Of a stretch of DNA of 64,000 nucleotides, positions 18,654-27,871 are shown piece after piece. Made by a program: the position numbers and the translations under genes. Source of the DNA: Sporocytophaga sp. (lineage in GTDB: Bacteria > Bacteroidota > Bacteroidia > Cytophagales > Cytophagaceae); NCBI GenBank assembly GCA_024707265.1, contig JANQAB010000002.1, positions 1,136,188-1,200,187 of the forward strand. Reading direction: 5' to 3'. The first letter of the stretch is position 1, and every line of letters starts with the position of its first letter. The notes below the pieces were generated by a model that saw only the letters and a program-made list of their open reading frames with translations, was not told the DNA's origin and made no database searches.

Positions 18654-19488
18654 AAGAATCTATTCTTCTGTCTCTTAAAAATGGCCAGTGGGTACGATAA
18701 TATTCTGATCCTTCCAGATCAATTTCCTGTACATGTATTTCCTCTTCCTTGTGAGGAGCCTGATAAATAACTCTTCCAAAAGGATTAGATACAAAAGAGC
18801 CTCCCCAGAACTGCATTGGTCCTTCGACACCTGTTCTGTTGACAGCTACCACATGAAGGCCATTAGCAACAGCATGACCTCTCTGTATGGTCTGCCATGC
18901 ATTATATTGTTCCTCATTTACATCTTGTGTCTGAGTATCAGCCCAGCCTATTGCAGTAGGGTAAAATAATATATCAGCTCCCATTAAAGAAGTGATTCTT
19001 GCAGCTTCAGGATACCACTGATCCCAGCAGATCAATACACCGATCTTTGCAAACTTGGTTTCAAAGATTCTGTATCCGGTATCGCCAGGGGTAAAATAAA
19101 ATTTCTCATAGTATCCCGGATCATCAGGAATGTGCATCTTGCGATATTTCCCAAGGTATGTACCATCGGCATCAAGAACAGCAGTGGTGTTGTGATACAA
19201 CCCCTGTGCTCTTTTTTCGAATAAAGATGCTATAATAACGACTCCCAGTTCTTTTGCTATTTGTGAAAGCGCATCTGTGGACGGGCCGGGAATTGGTTCT
19301 GCAAGTTTAAAGTTTTCATGATCTTCCACATCGCAGAAATAAAGAGAGCGAAACAGCTCCTGAAGGCAGATGATCTGAGCACCTTTAGCTGCAGCTTCTT
19401 TAATTTTTTCAATGGTTTTGCTGAAGTTCTCCTGCGGCTCTTTCACGCAGGAAAGCTGTACAAGTCCGATTTTTACTTTCTTACTCAA
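18622..19488 (-). CDS. aguB: N-carbamoylputrescine amidase
   Basis: A nitrilase-superfamily amidohydrolase that releases putrescine, CO2 and ammonia from N-carbamoylputrescine. The 288 residues match. The catalytic triad is Glu44 (CLQELFRS), Lys117 (KYRKMHIPDD) and Cys154 (VLICWDQWYPEA). It is close to plant-type NLP1/AguB, with the DDPGYYEKFYFTPGDTG phrase. It precedes and overlaps agmatine deiminase, which fixes its likely substrate. No arginine decarboxylase is in the window, so the source of agmatine lies elsewhere. Confidence 0.93.
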   Translation of the reverse strand: MSKKVKIGLVQLSCVKEPQENFSKTIEKIKEAAAKGAQIICLQELFRSLYFCDVEDHENFKLAEPIPGPSTDALSQIAKELGVVIIASLFEKRAQGLYHNTTAVLDADGTYLGKYRKMHIPDDPGYYEKFYFTPGDTGYRIFETKFAKIGVLICWDQWYPEAARITSLMGADILFYPTAIGWADTQTQDVNEEQYNAWQTIQRGHAVANGLHVVAVNRTGVEGPMQFWGGSFVSNPFGRVIYQAPHKEEEIHVQEIDLEGSEYYRTHWPFLRDRRIDSYEQITRRFID

Positions 19489-19578
19489 GGCTGAAAATGA
19501 TTTTGAGGACGAAATTACAAGAATTTTACGGAAGGTTAACCAGTGTGTGGAAAATTAGGTTCAATTTCTCCTATAAGC

Positions 19579-20173
19579 TTAGAGATCAATTGATTTTAAA
19601 AAAGGACTTAGCTGTGTGACCAGATTTTCACTATCATCTTTTGTTACCTGAAAGGACATACTGCAAAGAGACTGGAAATCCTGACTTACAAAATCTGCAG
19701 AAAAACTTTTCAATATCTTCATGACCTCATTCATTTTTTCATATTCAAAGGAAATTGTAATAATGACTTGTTCTTTTTTTTTCAATCTTCTCTGCATTTT
19801 TTAAAGCTTCCTCTGCAGCTGTTTTATATGCCTGAATAAGCCCGCTTTTGCCAAGCTTAGTACCACCGAAATAGCGAACTACAATTACAATAATATTAGT
19901 TAGCTCAAAAGATTTAATTTGATTAAATATCGGGTCACCTGCTGTGTGGGCTGGTTCTCCTGCATCATTTACTCTGAATTTTTGCTCTGAAAAACCTATT
20001 CTGTAAGCATAACAAATGTGTCGCGCATCATAATATTCTTTTTTAAATCTTTCAAGAATGTCTTTTATCTCAGTTTCACTGGATACAGGAAAAGCAAAAG
20101 AAATGAATTTACTGCCTAGCTCTTTATAAAGTCCTTCTGAGGGAGCTTTTATTGAGTAATAGATTTGTTGCAT
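19579..20173 (-). CDS. IMPACT/YigZ family protein; one frameshift
   Basis: A member of the UPF0029/IMPACT family (YigZ in E. coli), about 197 residues. The conserved centre ARHICYAYRIG and the run NDAGEPAHTAGDPI followed by VRYFGGTKLGKSGLIQAYKTAA are diagnostic. The C-terminal domain is a ferredoxin-like fold that is in another frame: the nine-T run at 19774-19782 must lose one base to read KIEKKEQVIITISFEYEKM. The biochemical role is unclear in bacteria; in eukaryotes the homologue regulates GCN2. The genes on both sides read in the same direction but are separated by 47-90 bases. Confidence 0.88.
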
Positions 20174-20220
20174 GAAAATATAGGAGACAGAATTTAAAGG
20201 GAAATTTCGTAAATATTTAT

Positions 20221-21358
20221 TTACTTTCCTTTTTTGAGGTATTTTTCAGCTTCTTCAATTACTGAAGTATATTCTGCCAATTCCAAAGCTCTTTGATAAT
20301 AGGCTTTTGCTTTATCCCTTTCTCCGCGGCTTTGGGCTATTCTCGCAAGTCCAGCATAAGCAAAGCTCACATAGTCTTTATTGGGTGTATTTATTTCAGG
20401 AGCCATATTTACTGCTCTCAGATAAAAAGCTTTTGCATGTTCAGGCCTTTTTTTCCCTTTTTCATTAATGATCCCCATAAATACATAGGACGCCATTTCA
20501 AAGTATTTTTTTTCCACTATTTCTCAGAGTTAAAGAAAACTTTTCTGATTCTGAATATTCACCTGTTCCAAGCAGTGATTCAATATGCCTTGCTAAAAAA
20601 TATAGGTTATTGGGGTACTTGGTGGTCAGAAGATCGGTATACTTAATAGCTTTTTCAGGGGTATTTTGGTAGCGTAAAAATATATTAGCCAGATAGTGGT
20701 TGGCCTCAATCTTTGAAAATAAAGAATTTGCAGCTGCTATCTCAAGTTCTTTTATGCCTTTTTCTTTACCTCCTGCAGAGAAAAATACCATAAAAGGTCT
20801 GAAAACAGGATGAGTTTCAGGAAATTGTTCCACATAAAAGTCATATAAACCTGTAGTAAAGTAAAACTCATTGAAAACGTCTTTCAGATTAAATCCTGTT
20901 TTAACATACTCATAGGTTTTCTTAGCATTGCTCACTGCCTTCATTGTTTCTTTCATTTGAGAATGATATTGAGCAAGAGAACTGTATATGGCCAGGGAAA
21001 AAAATACACCTTCCGGGTCTTTGTTGTTTTTTGTTATACGCGCTTGTGCTTGTTGTAAGGCTGCTTCAAGGTATTTCAGATATTCTGGTGAATTTTCCTT
21101 AAATGTATTGAAGTAATACATTTTCCAATATAGGTTCATTGCTTTCAGGAAATTGTATGCTGGATGTGTAGGATAAGCAGACTTGACCTCCGATATAACT
21201 TCATCTGCTTCATCAAATTCAAAATTATAGGTTAAATCCATTGCCTTTAAAATGGTTTCCTTAATTTTTTCATCTTTAAGCATCGATTGTCCTGCTGCTT
21301 TAAGACTTAAAGTCACCATTATAATTATGCTGGTAATATGGACTAAAATACCTTTCAT
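20221..21358 (-). CDS. Exported TPR protein; one frameshift
   Basis: An alpha-helical repeat protein of about 378 residues with a signal peptide (residues 1-23, IIIMVTLSLKAAGQS). Tetratricopeptide-like helix pairs run through the chain, ending with AKAFYLRAVNMAPEI and DKAKAYYQRALELAEY. It probably acts as a scaffold in the periplasm. The shift is in the eight-T run 20506-20513; removing one base joins LTLRNSGKK to YFEMASYVFMG. I see no specific domain beyond TPR, and its partners are unknown. Confidence 0.75.
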
Positions 21359-21764
21359 TCGTCAAACTTATCCTGAACTTCCTTGCAATCAGCAGGGAAT
21401 ATATGTTTTTTTTACTAATGACCTTTCGGAATTGCGAAAATGACTTAGGGTTCAATTTTATTATGGAAAAATAATACCCTTTATCGTAAAAATATCCCAT
21501 ATAATCCCTTTATAATAGAAAATGTTAATTGGTAGAAATATTTAAAATCTAATCGGTTGGTATTTAAAGAATAAGGATAATAGTGGACAATAATATCAGA
21601 GTTAAAAGTTTACTACCTCTTTCCAAAAGGTATATATAGGAAGTTTACTTTTATTAATTTACGGTGTAAAAAAGATTAGCCAATTTTTCATATTTCCCTA
21701 TTTATAGCGGTTATTTGCGGAAAAATTGTTTTTATTTAAGTGTTAGTTGGATTAAGTGGATTTA
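21359..21764. other. Intergenic region between divergent transcription units
   Basis: This AT-rich 406-base gap separates the leftward TPR gene from the rightward glycan cluster. It must contain promoters for both. I see no confident -7 motif and no coding potential. Confidence 0.5.
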
Positions 21765-22178
21765 ATGGATATTCCCAGAATAATAGATTTTCAAAAGATA
21801 GGCAATCCTGAAATTGGATATATCTCAGTAGCAGAACCTAAAGGAGAGCTACCATTTCCTGTAAAAAGAGTATATTGGGTTTATGGAACACCTGACAATT
21901 CCGAAAGGGGAAATCACGCATCCAAAACAGGAAAACAGGTATTGGTGATTATCAATGGGGAAGCCGAAGTGATTCTGGAAAATCCTGAAGGAAAAATAAC
22001 CACTTTTAAACTGGATGATCCGAATACAGGATTGTATGTTCCGCCTCTTCACTGGAAACAGATAAGACTTTCCGAAAAGGCAATTATTTTAAGTCTTGCA
22101 TCTTCAGAGTTTGATGAATCAGATTATCTAAGAGATTATAAATTATTTAAGTCCTTTGTTGCAGTTCAAAGACGATAG
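21765..22178 (+). CDS. WxcM-like cupin protein (FdtA/QdtA-type sugar-nucleotide isomerase family)
   Basis: A 137-residue cupin of the WxcM-like family, which includes the dTDP-4-keto-6-deoxyglucose 3,4-ketoisomerases FdtA and QdtA used to make dTDP-3-amino-deoxyhexoses. The motifs KRVYWVYGTPDNSERGNHA and SKTGKQVLVIINGEAEVIL, and later GLYVPPLHWKQIRL, match the family. The family catalytic region normally has two His; HAS and HWK are candidates. A GTG at 21756 is possible but the ATG at 21765 is preferred. It opens a glycan gene cluster, which supports the assignment. No aminotransferase for the pathway is in the window. Confidence 0.8.
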   Translation: MDIPRIIDFQKIGNPEIGYISVAEPKGELPFPVKRVYWVYGTPDNSERGNHASKTGKQVLVIINGEAEVILENPEGKITTFKLDDPNTGLYVPPLHWKQIRLSEKAIILSLASSEFDESDYLRDYKLFKSFVAVQRR

Positions 22179-23091
22179 TTCTTTTTTTATTCAAAATTCC
22201 TTTAAGGAATTTCTTTTTAACACTGTTGAACAAATTCGTTTTCAATCTTCAGGAAATACGTTTTACTCTTTCATTCTCTTCGACGAAAAAGCTTCTGTAG
22301 CCAGGTTAAGAATGACCTTATTTATCAGGAATGCAGAAGCATATAGTCCATTAAAATCTCCTTTTGGCAGCCTTGAGTTTGATGATAATACTACTATTCA
22401 GGACATCAATTATTTTTTAAAAGAGCTTAACAACTGGCTGGTCTCTACGAAAATACAAAAGGTGTTTATAGTTTCTTATCCCTATTGCTATAATACCATG
22501 CATAGTGAAATGGTGACTCATTGCTTTCTAAAAAATGGCTATTCCATTTCTGAATATGATATGAACTTTCATATAGAGATTTCTCCAAATGATTTTGAAA
22601 AGGATTTAGATCCTGCTGCTCGCAGAAGATATTCGAAATATATAGATAGGTTTCGGTTTTCGATAGAGGAGTCTCCTCCTATAGAAGCTATTTTCAGTTT
22701 AGTAAAAGAAAACCGTGAGATTAAAGGAAATCCGGTTTCAATTACTACTGAAGTTCTAGAAAATCTGTATAACACATTCAAAGAAAATTTTAAAGTCTTT
22801 TTATTGAAAGATGGAGAAATGCTCATTGGCTCGGCTTTTGGTGTAAGGGTCTCGGAAAAGATTCTATATTACTACCTGGCTGCTGATTCTTATAGTTATA
22901 AAAAATATAGTCCTTCTACTATTATGATTGGACATATCTATAACTATTGCAAACAATCTGATATTTCAGTATTTGATTTGGGAATCGCAACAAGCAAGAG
23001 TGTTCCAAACTTTGGCCTGATAAAATTTAAGCAGAATATGGGAGGGAAGGTTTCATTGAAACTATCATTTGAAAAAAATCTTTTATGTTAA
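22156..23091 (+). CDS. FemAB/GNAT-like acyltransferase of the glycan cluster
   Basis: A 311-residue protein resembling the GNAT-fold transferases of the FemAB/BioF2-like group: the C-terminal half has the acetyltransferase-like run LIGSAFGVRVSEKILYYYLAADS, then YSPSTIMIGHIYNYCKQ and FDLGIATSKSVPNFGL. Such proteins acylate sugar amines or amino groups during envelope assembly. No ATG is available near the 5' end, so translation probably starts at the TTG at 22156, overlapping the cupin gene by 23 bases. Linkage to the WxcM-like gene suggests it modifies the aminosugar product. Family placement is moderate. Confidence 0.65.
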   Translation: MLQFKDDSSFFIQNSFKEFLFNTVEQIRFQSSGNTFYSFILFDEKASVARLRMTLFIRNAEAYSPLKSPFGSLEFDDNTTIQDINYFLKELNNWLVSTKIQKVFIVSYPYCYNTMHSEMVTHCFLKNGYSISEYDMNFHIEISPNDFEKDLDPAARRRYSKYIDRFRFSIEESPPIEAIFSLVKENREIKGNPVSITTEVLENLYNTFKENFKVFLLKDGEMLIGSAFGVRVSEKILYYYLAADSYSYKKYSPSTIMIGHIYNYCKQSDISVFDLGIATSKSVPNFGLIKFKQNMGGKVSLKLSFEKNLLC

Positions 23092-23146
23092 TTTTTTGAA
23101 GGGAGAGAGACGGTTTCTCTAAAAAGATGTAATTTCATGTCCAGGA

Positions 23147-24391
23147 ATGAAATTTATTAAGTCATCTTTGTGGACAGGTGTTTCCGTAGGGGCGAAAACG
23201 ATTGGAAGTGTAATCGTTAATAAAATTATTGCTCGCTTTTTTTTGCCATCGGATTTTGCACTCATTTCTCATTTCCAGAACCTGATGAATATAATTCTTA
23301 TGATCCCCTCTGATGGCATCAATAAGGGACTAGTAAAATATTTATCAGATAAAAGCTTGACAGAAAATGAGTATACCAAGTATCTGAGCACCGCGGTCTT
23401 ACTTAATTTTGTTGTATTTATATTAGCCGCTGTCGGCTTGTTTATTAAATATGATTATATAAAAAGCCTCTTTATAACCGGAAACATTAGCCCACACCTG
23501 TGGATGTTTTTATTTCTCGGAGTTATACTAATCAACCTTGTAAACTATTTCTCCTTTTCTGTATTGCTGTCTTCTCAGAAGATAAAAACCTATGTGTTGC
23601 TGACGACTCTCTCAACTTTGATTCTTGTTGTTTTGCTTTATGTTATTTCCCATTTCAAGAACTTCAGCGTTGTATTATTGCTCTTAGGGGCAGGTCCTGC
23701 AATATTATTTTTCCTCAGCATGTATATTGCTTTTAAAGATCTAACCTACAAATTCAGATTTCATTTTAGTCTGGAAGCCATAAAAGACCTCAGCGGGTTT
23801 ATTTTGATGGCAGCCAGCATGGTTTTATTTGCAAGAGTTGTAGAGTTTGCGGTTCGAATCATTGCTTTTAATGAATTCAGTATATATGATACTGGCTTGT
23901 GGCAGGCTGTTGTTAAGTTTTCCGACTATTATGCCATAGCATGTACAAGCATTTTATCTGTTGCCTTTTATCCTAAAGCTTCAGAATTAATACAAAAACA
24001 GGTCGCTTTGAAAAAGTTTGTCTGGCATGTACTGATAGTGGTAACTCCTTTCGCTGCCATCAGTCTGGCATTCATTTATTTTTTTAAATCAGAAATTCTA
24101 TATTATTTCTTTGATGAAAGTTTTGTGGGTGGTGCTTATCTATTTGATTTTCAAGTTGTAGGTGATCTGTTTAAGGTCTATTCTTTTGTATTGGCATTTT
24201 TGCTTTCTGCACAGGCAAGAACCTGGATGTTCATTGGTATACAGGCATTATCTGCTGCAGTTTATCTGGGGGCCATCTACTGGCTGATACCGATTTTCGG
24301 ACTCGAAGGTTTTTCAATAGCGCATGCTGTACGCTTTTTGATCTATTTGCTCGTTCTGGTTTATATTCAAAGAAAGCTTCTGTTCTCATGA
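23147..24391 (+). CDS. Polysaccharide flippase, Wzx-like
   Basis: A 414-residue integral-membrane protein with about 12 predicted helices and the MATE/MOP-type beginning GVSVGAKTIGSVIVNKIIARFFLPSDF. It belongs to the oligosaccharide flippases, which move undecaprenyl-linked glycan repeat units across the inner membrane. The last codons overlap the glycosyltransferase start as ATGA, so the two are translationally coupled. A 55-base spacer separates it from the preceding transferase. Confidence 0.85.
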   Translation: MKFIKSSLWTGVSVGAKTIGSVIVNKIIARFFLPSDFALISHFQNLMNIILMIPSDGINKGLVKYLSDKSLTENEYTKYLSTAVLLNFVVFILAAVGLFIKYDYIKSLFITGNISPHLWMFLFLGVILINLVNYFSFSVLLSSQKIKTYVLLTTLSTLILVVLLYVISHFKNFSVVLLLLGAGPAILFFLSMYIAFKDLTYKFRFHFSLEAIKDLSGFILMAASMVLFARVVEFAVRIIAFNEFSIYDTGLWQAVVKFSDYYAIACTSILSVAFYPKASELIQKQVALKKFVWHVLIVVTPFAAISLAFIYFFKSEILYYFFDESFVGGAYLFDFQVVGDLFKVYSFVLAFLLSAQARTWMFIGIQALSAAVYLGAIYWLIPIFGLEGFSIAHAVRFLIYLLVLVYIQRKLLFS

Positions 24392-25326
24392 ATTCCTCGC
24401 CATTGGTTTCGGTGATCTGTCTTTCATATAACCATGAAAGATATATAGATGAGGCACTCGAATCTTTGTTTAGTCAGACTTTTAGCAACATTGAGGTGAT
24501 TATTGTAGATGATGCCAGCGAAGATAAATCATCTGAGGTGATAGAGAGAATGATTTCCGGAAGAAGAGGTGTGAAGTATTTCAGAAATGAAATAAATCTT
24601 GGAAACTGTAAATCATTTAATTATGCTTTTGCTCAAAGTAAAGGAAGTTTTATTATAGATTTCGCCCTAGATGATGTATTAAATCCGGACAGGATTCAAA
24701 AGCAGGTAGATTTATTTGAACAACTTGGAGAAAGCTATGGCGTCGTTCATTCGGATGCAACGATTATTGATGAAGAGGGGAATTTTCTGAGCAAGTGGAG
24801 TGACCAACAATTAAAGGTTGACAATGGATTGGTGTTTGAAGCAATATTGAGAAAAAGCTTTATTTGTCCTCCTACCATGATGATCAGAAGGGAAGTGCTG
24901 GAGTATCTTGGAGGATATGATGAATCTCTTGCTTATGAAGATTTTGATTTTTGGGTTCGATCATCTTATAAGTTCAAATATTTCTATTCTCCTGATAACC
25001 TAACTATAAAACGTGTGGTAAGAAGTTCGTTGTCAACAAAAGGGGATCAGAAGGGAAATAACAGGATTCAGGAATCTACGGCAAGAGTTTGTGAAAAGGC
25101 AAACTGGCTGATAAAAAATGAAGCAGAAAAAACTGCCCTTAGGAAAAGGGCTTTGCTTGAAATGCGACACGCTTTATTAGTGCAGTCTTATGATGCTGTA
25201 AAGGTTTATTATAAGATTCTAAAAGAAATGGGAGAGGCAGGTTTTATGTCTTTTTTGATAAGTAAATTATCAGAAATAAGAGTTCCTGCATTTTTATTTT
25301 ATAGACTTTACAAAAAGTTAAGGTGA
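24388..25326 (+). CDS. Glycosyltransferase family 2
   Basis: A GT-A fold glycosyltransferase of 312 residues. The N-terminus, VSVICLSYNHERYIDEALES, and the VIIVDDASEDKS motif bind the nucleotide sugar; DFALDDVLNP supplies the DxD-type metal site, and the ICPPTMMIRREVLE plus YDESLAYEDFDFW region carries the catalytic acidic residues. It transfers a sugar onto a lipid-linked glycan at the cytoplasmic face of the membrane. The donor cannot be read from sequence. It is coupled to the flippase gene upstream. Confidence 0.9.
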   Translation: MNSSPLVSVICLSYNHERYIDEALESLFSQTFSNIEVIIVDDASEDKSSEVIERMISGRRGVKYFRNEINLGNCKSFNYAFAQSKGSFIIDFALDDVLNPDRIQKQVDLFEQLGESYGVVHSDATIIDEEGNFLSKWSDQQLKVDNGLVFEAILRKSFICPPTMMIRREVLEYLGGYDESLAYEDFDFWVRSSYKFKYFYSPDNLTIKRVVRSSLSTKGDQKGNNRIQESTARVCEKANWLIKNEAEKTALRKRALLEMRHALLVQSYDAVKVYYKILKEMGEAGFMSFLISKLSEIRVPAFLFYRLYKKLR

Positions 25327-25330
25327 ATTT

Positions 25331-25771
25331 ATGGATATGAAGAAAAGACTTTTTGCTACCAAAATATTGGTGATCTTAAGCTTAGTTTTATCTGCAGGTG
25401 CCTTGTTAACTGTGAAGATGAATTTGGGAGAACCATATCCTTTTTTTCATTGGAAATTATTCAGTCAGCCAACAGGATGGGATTTAAACGTTCATGAATA
25501 CCGGCTTTACGGAAAAACCAACACAGGTGAATATATCAGAATAAAAAACGAACAGAGGAAAACTTTTTCAAGTGACGATATCAATTATCTGGTAAGTTAT
25601 CTTATGCAACTATCAGATGAAAAAGCAAGGAATGAAAAGTTGAGAATACTGTGCAGATACATTGCTCCTGAATTTAGAAGTTACAGAGTGGTGGAGGAGA
25701 TTTACAATCCTCTGGTAATAATGAATGACTTTGAAAATTATGAAAAAAAACCTGTTGTTGAAATTTATTGA
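25331..25771 (+). CDS. Small membrane-anchored protein, partner of the HTTM-like protein
   Basis: A 146-residue protein with one N-terminal hydrophobic segment (residues 8-27, ATKILVILSLVLSAGALLT) and a soluble domain beginning EPYPFFHWKLFSQPTGW. It has no conserved catalytic motif that I recognise. It overlaps the following membrane protein gene by 32 bases and starts four bases after the GT2 gene, so it belongs to the same operon. The YPFFHWKLFSQP phrase resembles segments seen in or next to HTTM-domain proteins. I infer that the two form a complex, but its function is unknown. Confidence 0.6.
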   Translation: MDMKKRLFATKILVILSLVLSAGALLTVKMNLGEPYPFFHWKLFSQPTGWDLNVHEYRLYGKTNTGEYIRIKNEQRKTFSSDDINYLVSYLMQLSDEKARNEKLRILCRYIAPEFRSYRVVEEIYNPLVIMNDFENYEKKPVVEIY

Positions 25772-26891
25772 TTTTTTTCGGATAGAAAGACATTCGCCTC
25801 ACTATGGTGAAAAGGAAGGAAAAGAGCTTGCCTTCAATTTCTTTTATGCTGATAGGTTCCTGATGATTTTTACATTTTTCTGGTTATTCTACCAGGTCTA
25901 TATTTATTTTCAGCTTCAGGATAGACCAAAGGAATTATTTATACAAATGAATTATTTCACCAAGTTATTCATACCTGAATTTCCTTCTTCGGTTTATTTT
26001 TTTAGTATTATTATTGTTGCTTTAATTTCTAATGGTTTTTCTATTAAAAATTCAAGCTCTATCATGAATAAAGCATTATTACTATTTTGTATAATGTGGA
26101 TCACATGTTTGAAATGGAGTTATGGATTTGCATCACATGTAGGGCATTTTTTTATACTTACTCATTTCTTTTGTTTATTTATTCCCGCTAAAAGTCCAGA
26201 TGCCTCCAATCTAGATTATCAAATAAGCGCTATCAGGTTTTTCTTTTTTGGATTAATGATAACGTATACCATTTCTGGTATTTGGAAATTCGGTGGATTA
26301 ATTCAAAAACTTGTTTTTCATTCACAAGTAATTCACTGGCTGCATCCACAGGCTGCATTAGTTAATGCTGTTACTGGGTATAGATTCTGGGATGATCAAT
26401 TAGGTTTTTTGCTTAATGCTTATGACTATCCTATTATTTGGCAGATACTTTTTTTGGTTACATTGTATCTGCAGTTAATTAGTTTTACTGCTACAGTCCG
26501 ATTGCCCTTATTTTATTGGATTGGCTTAGGGACGATCATCTTTCATATTCATAACATAGTATTTATGAGAACAGAATTCTATGTGACTCCGACAATTATT
26601 GCTATACTTTTTTTCCCATATCATCTGATATTTAAAAAGAAATCAACAACCATAAAATATTTGAATTTTACAATTCAACAAAAAGGAGAAGGAAAGGAAT
26701 TTCAATATAAAAGGATTTACGAGAATGGAATATTTGATGAGTTTATAGGTTTTAATGCATTTCGTGAACAGTGTAGGGATATGAGAAAATGGTATTATGG
26801 CCTTCTATTTTTTCCAGGGATTTCTCTGATTGCTAACTTCTATTTGATGGTAAAAAGTAAATTGCTTTTTAATAGAAACTCATATTCATAA
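25740..26891 (+). CDS. Polytopic membrane protein, HTTM-like
   Basis: A 383-residue integral-membrane protein with about eight hydrophobic helices. Features such as the GIWKFGG segment and the HNIVFMRTEFYVTPT segment are reminiscent of the HTTM domain of vitamin K-dependent gamma-carboxylase-like proteins, which are widespread but mostly uncharacterised in bacteria. The ATG at 25740 is the natural start (MKKNLLLKFIDFF); upstream in-frame starts lie inside the partner gene. It is the last gene of the glycan cluster, and the next gene is convergent. A role in modifying envelope glycan or protein is inference. Confidence 0.6.
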   Translation: MKKNLLLKFIDFFRIERHSPHYGEKEGKELAFNFFYADRFLMIFTFFWLFYQVYIYFQLQDRPKELFIQMNYFTKLFIPEFPSSVYFFSIIIVALISNGFSIKNSSSIMNKALLLFCIMWITCLKWSYGFASHVGHFFILTHFFCLFIPAKSPDASNLDYQISAIRFFFFGLMITYTISGIWKFGGLIQKLVFHSQVIHWLHPQAALVNAVTGYRFWDDQLGFLLNAYDYPIIWQILFLVTLYLQLISFTATVRLPLFYWIGLGTIIFHIHNIVFMRTEFYVTPTIIAILFFPYHLIFKKKSTTIKYLNFTIQQKGEGKEFQYKRIYENGIFDEFIGFNAFREQCRDMRKWYYGLLFFPGISLIANFYLMVKSKLLFNRNSYS

Positions 26892-26897
26892 TATTGA

Positions 26898-27821
26898 TTA
26901 TCTTCTGCTATCCTCATTCGTGAGCATGCTTAAATAGCTTTCATACCTGGATAAAGCAATTTCTCCCTTTTCTACCTGTTGAATGATGGTGCATCCTGGT
27001 TCGTTGAAGTGTTTGCAGTTATGAAATCTGCAATGCCCCAGAAGGTTTCGCATTTCAGGAAAATAATGACTGATTTCTTCTTCTTCCATCTCAAAAATCC
27101 CAAGTTCTTTAATACCTGGAGTATCAATAATGTAGGTGTCAGGCTCTAGTTCAAACATTTCAGCAAAAGTAGTGGTGTGCTTACCTTTCAGACTGAAACC
27201 AGATATATCGCCGGTTTTAAGTTCGAGGTCCGGAGCAATCAAATTGACAATGGAAGATTTTCCCACACCAGAGTGACCGCTTATGAGACTCTTTTTATTT
27301 TTCAGAATATTTTTGAAGTCTTCAATACCTTGTCCTGTCTGCACTGAAGTCAGAATACACTTGTATCCCAGACCTTCATATATGTTTATAAGGTCTTTCT
27401 GATAGTCATAAAGCCCTTCATCGTATAAATCTATTTTATTAAAGACTAAAACTGCTGGTATTCTGAACGCTTCGCAGGAGACAAGAAACCTGTCAATAAA
27501 TCCCAGTGATGTTCTGGGAAGCACAAGGGTGACAACAAGTATACTCTGATCTATATTCGCAGCAATCATGTGCCCATGCCCTGTTTTGTGCACAGACTTT
27601 CTGATCATATAATTTTCTCGAGGATGAATTTTTTCAATGAGAACAGTACGTTCGGCAGTATTCTCAATTGTAAAATCTACATAGTCCCCTACGGCAATGG
27701 GATTTGTTACTTTGAAGTTTTTCAATTTGAATTTGCCGGGAAGTCTTCCTTTAAAGATCTCTTTTTGATCCGTTAATATTTCATACCATGATCCTGTGGA
27801 TCTCATTATCATTCCTTGCAT
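26898..27821 (-). CDS. rsgA: Ribosome small-subunit-dependent GTPase A
   Basis: A circularly permuted GTPase that helps mature the 30S subunit. An OB-fold domain at the N-terminus is followed by permuted G motifs: G4 (VFNKIDLY), then G1 (SGHSGVGKSSIVN) and G3 (DTPGIKELG). The C-terminal zinc knuckle is CRFHNCKHFNEPGC. The family length is normal (about 307 residues). Several near-terminal starts exist; the ATG at 27821 is chosen over the TTG at 27827. Confidence is high because all motifs are present. Confidence 0.95.
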   Translation of the reverse strand: MQGMIMRSTGSWYEILTDQKEIFKGRLPGKFKLKNFKVTNPIAVGDYVDFTIENTAERTVLIEKIHPRENYMIRKSVHKTGHGHMIAANIDQSILVVTLVLPRTSLGFIDRFLVSCEAFRIPAVLVFNKIDLYDEGLYDYQKDLINIYEGLGYKCILTSVQTGQGIEDFKNILKNKKSLISGHSGVGKSSIVNLIAPDLELKTGDISGFSLKGKHTTTFAEMFELEPDTYIIDTPGIKELGIFEMEEEEISHYFPEMRNLLGHCRFHNCKHFNEPGCTIIQQVEKGEIALSRYESYLSMLTNEDSRR

Positions 27822-27871
27822 GCTCAACCTTGAATTTATCTTTAATATGTAGAGTAATCTTATAAGTCCTG

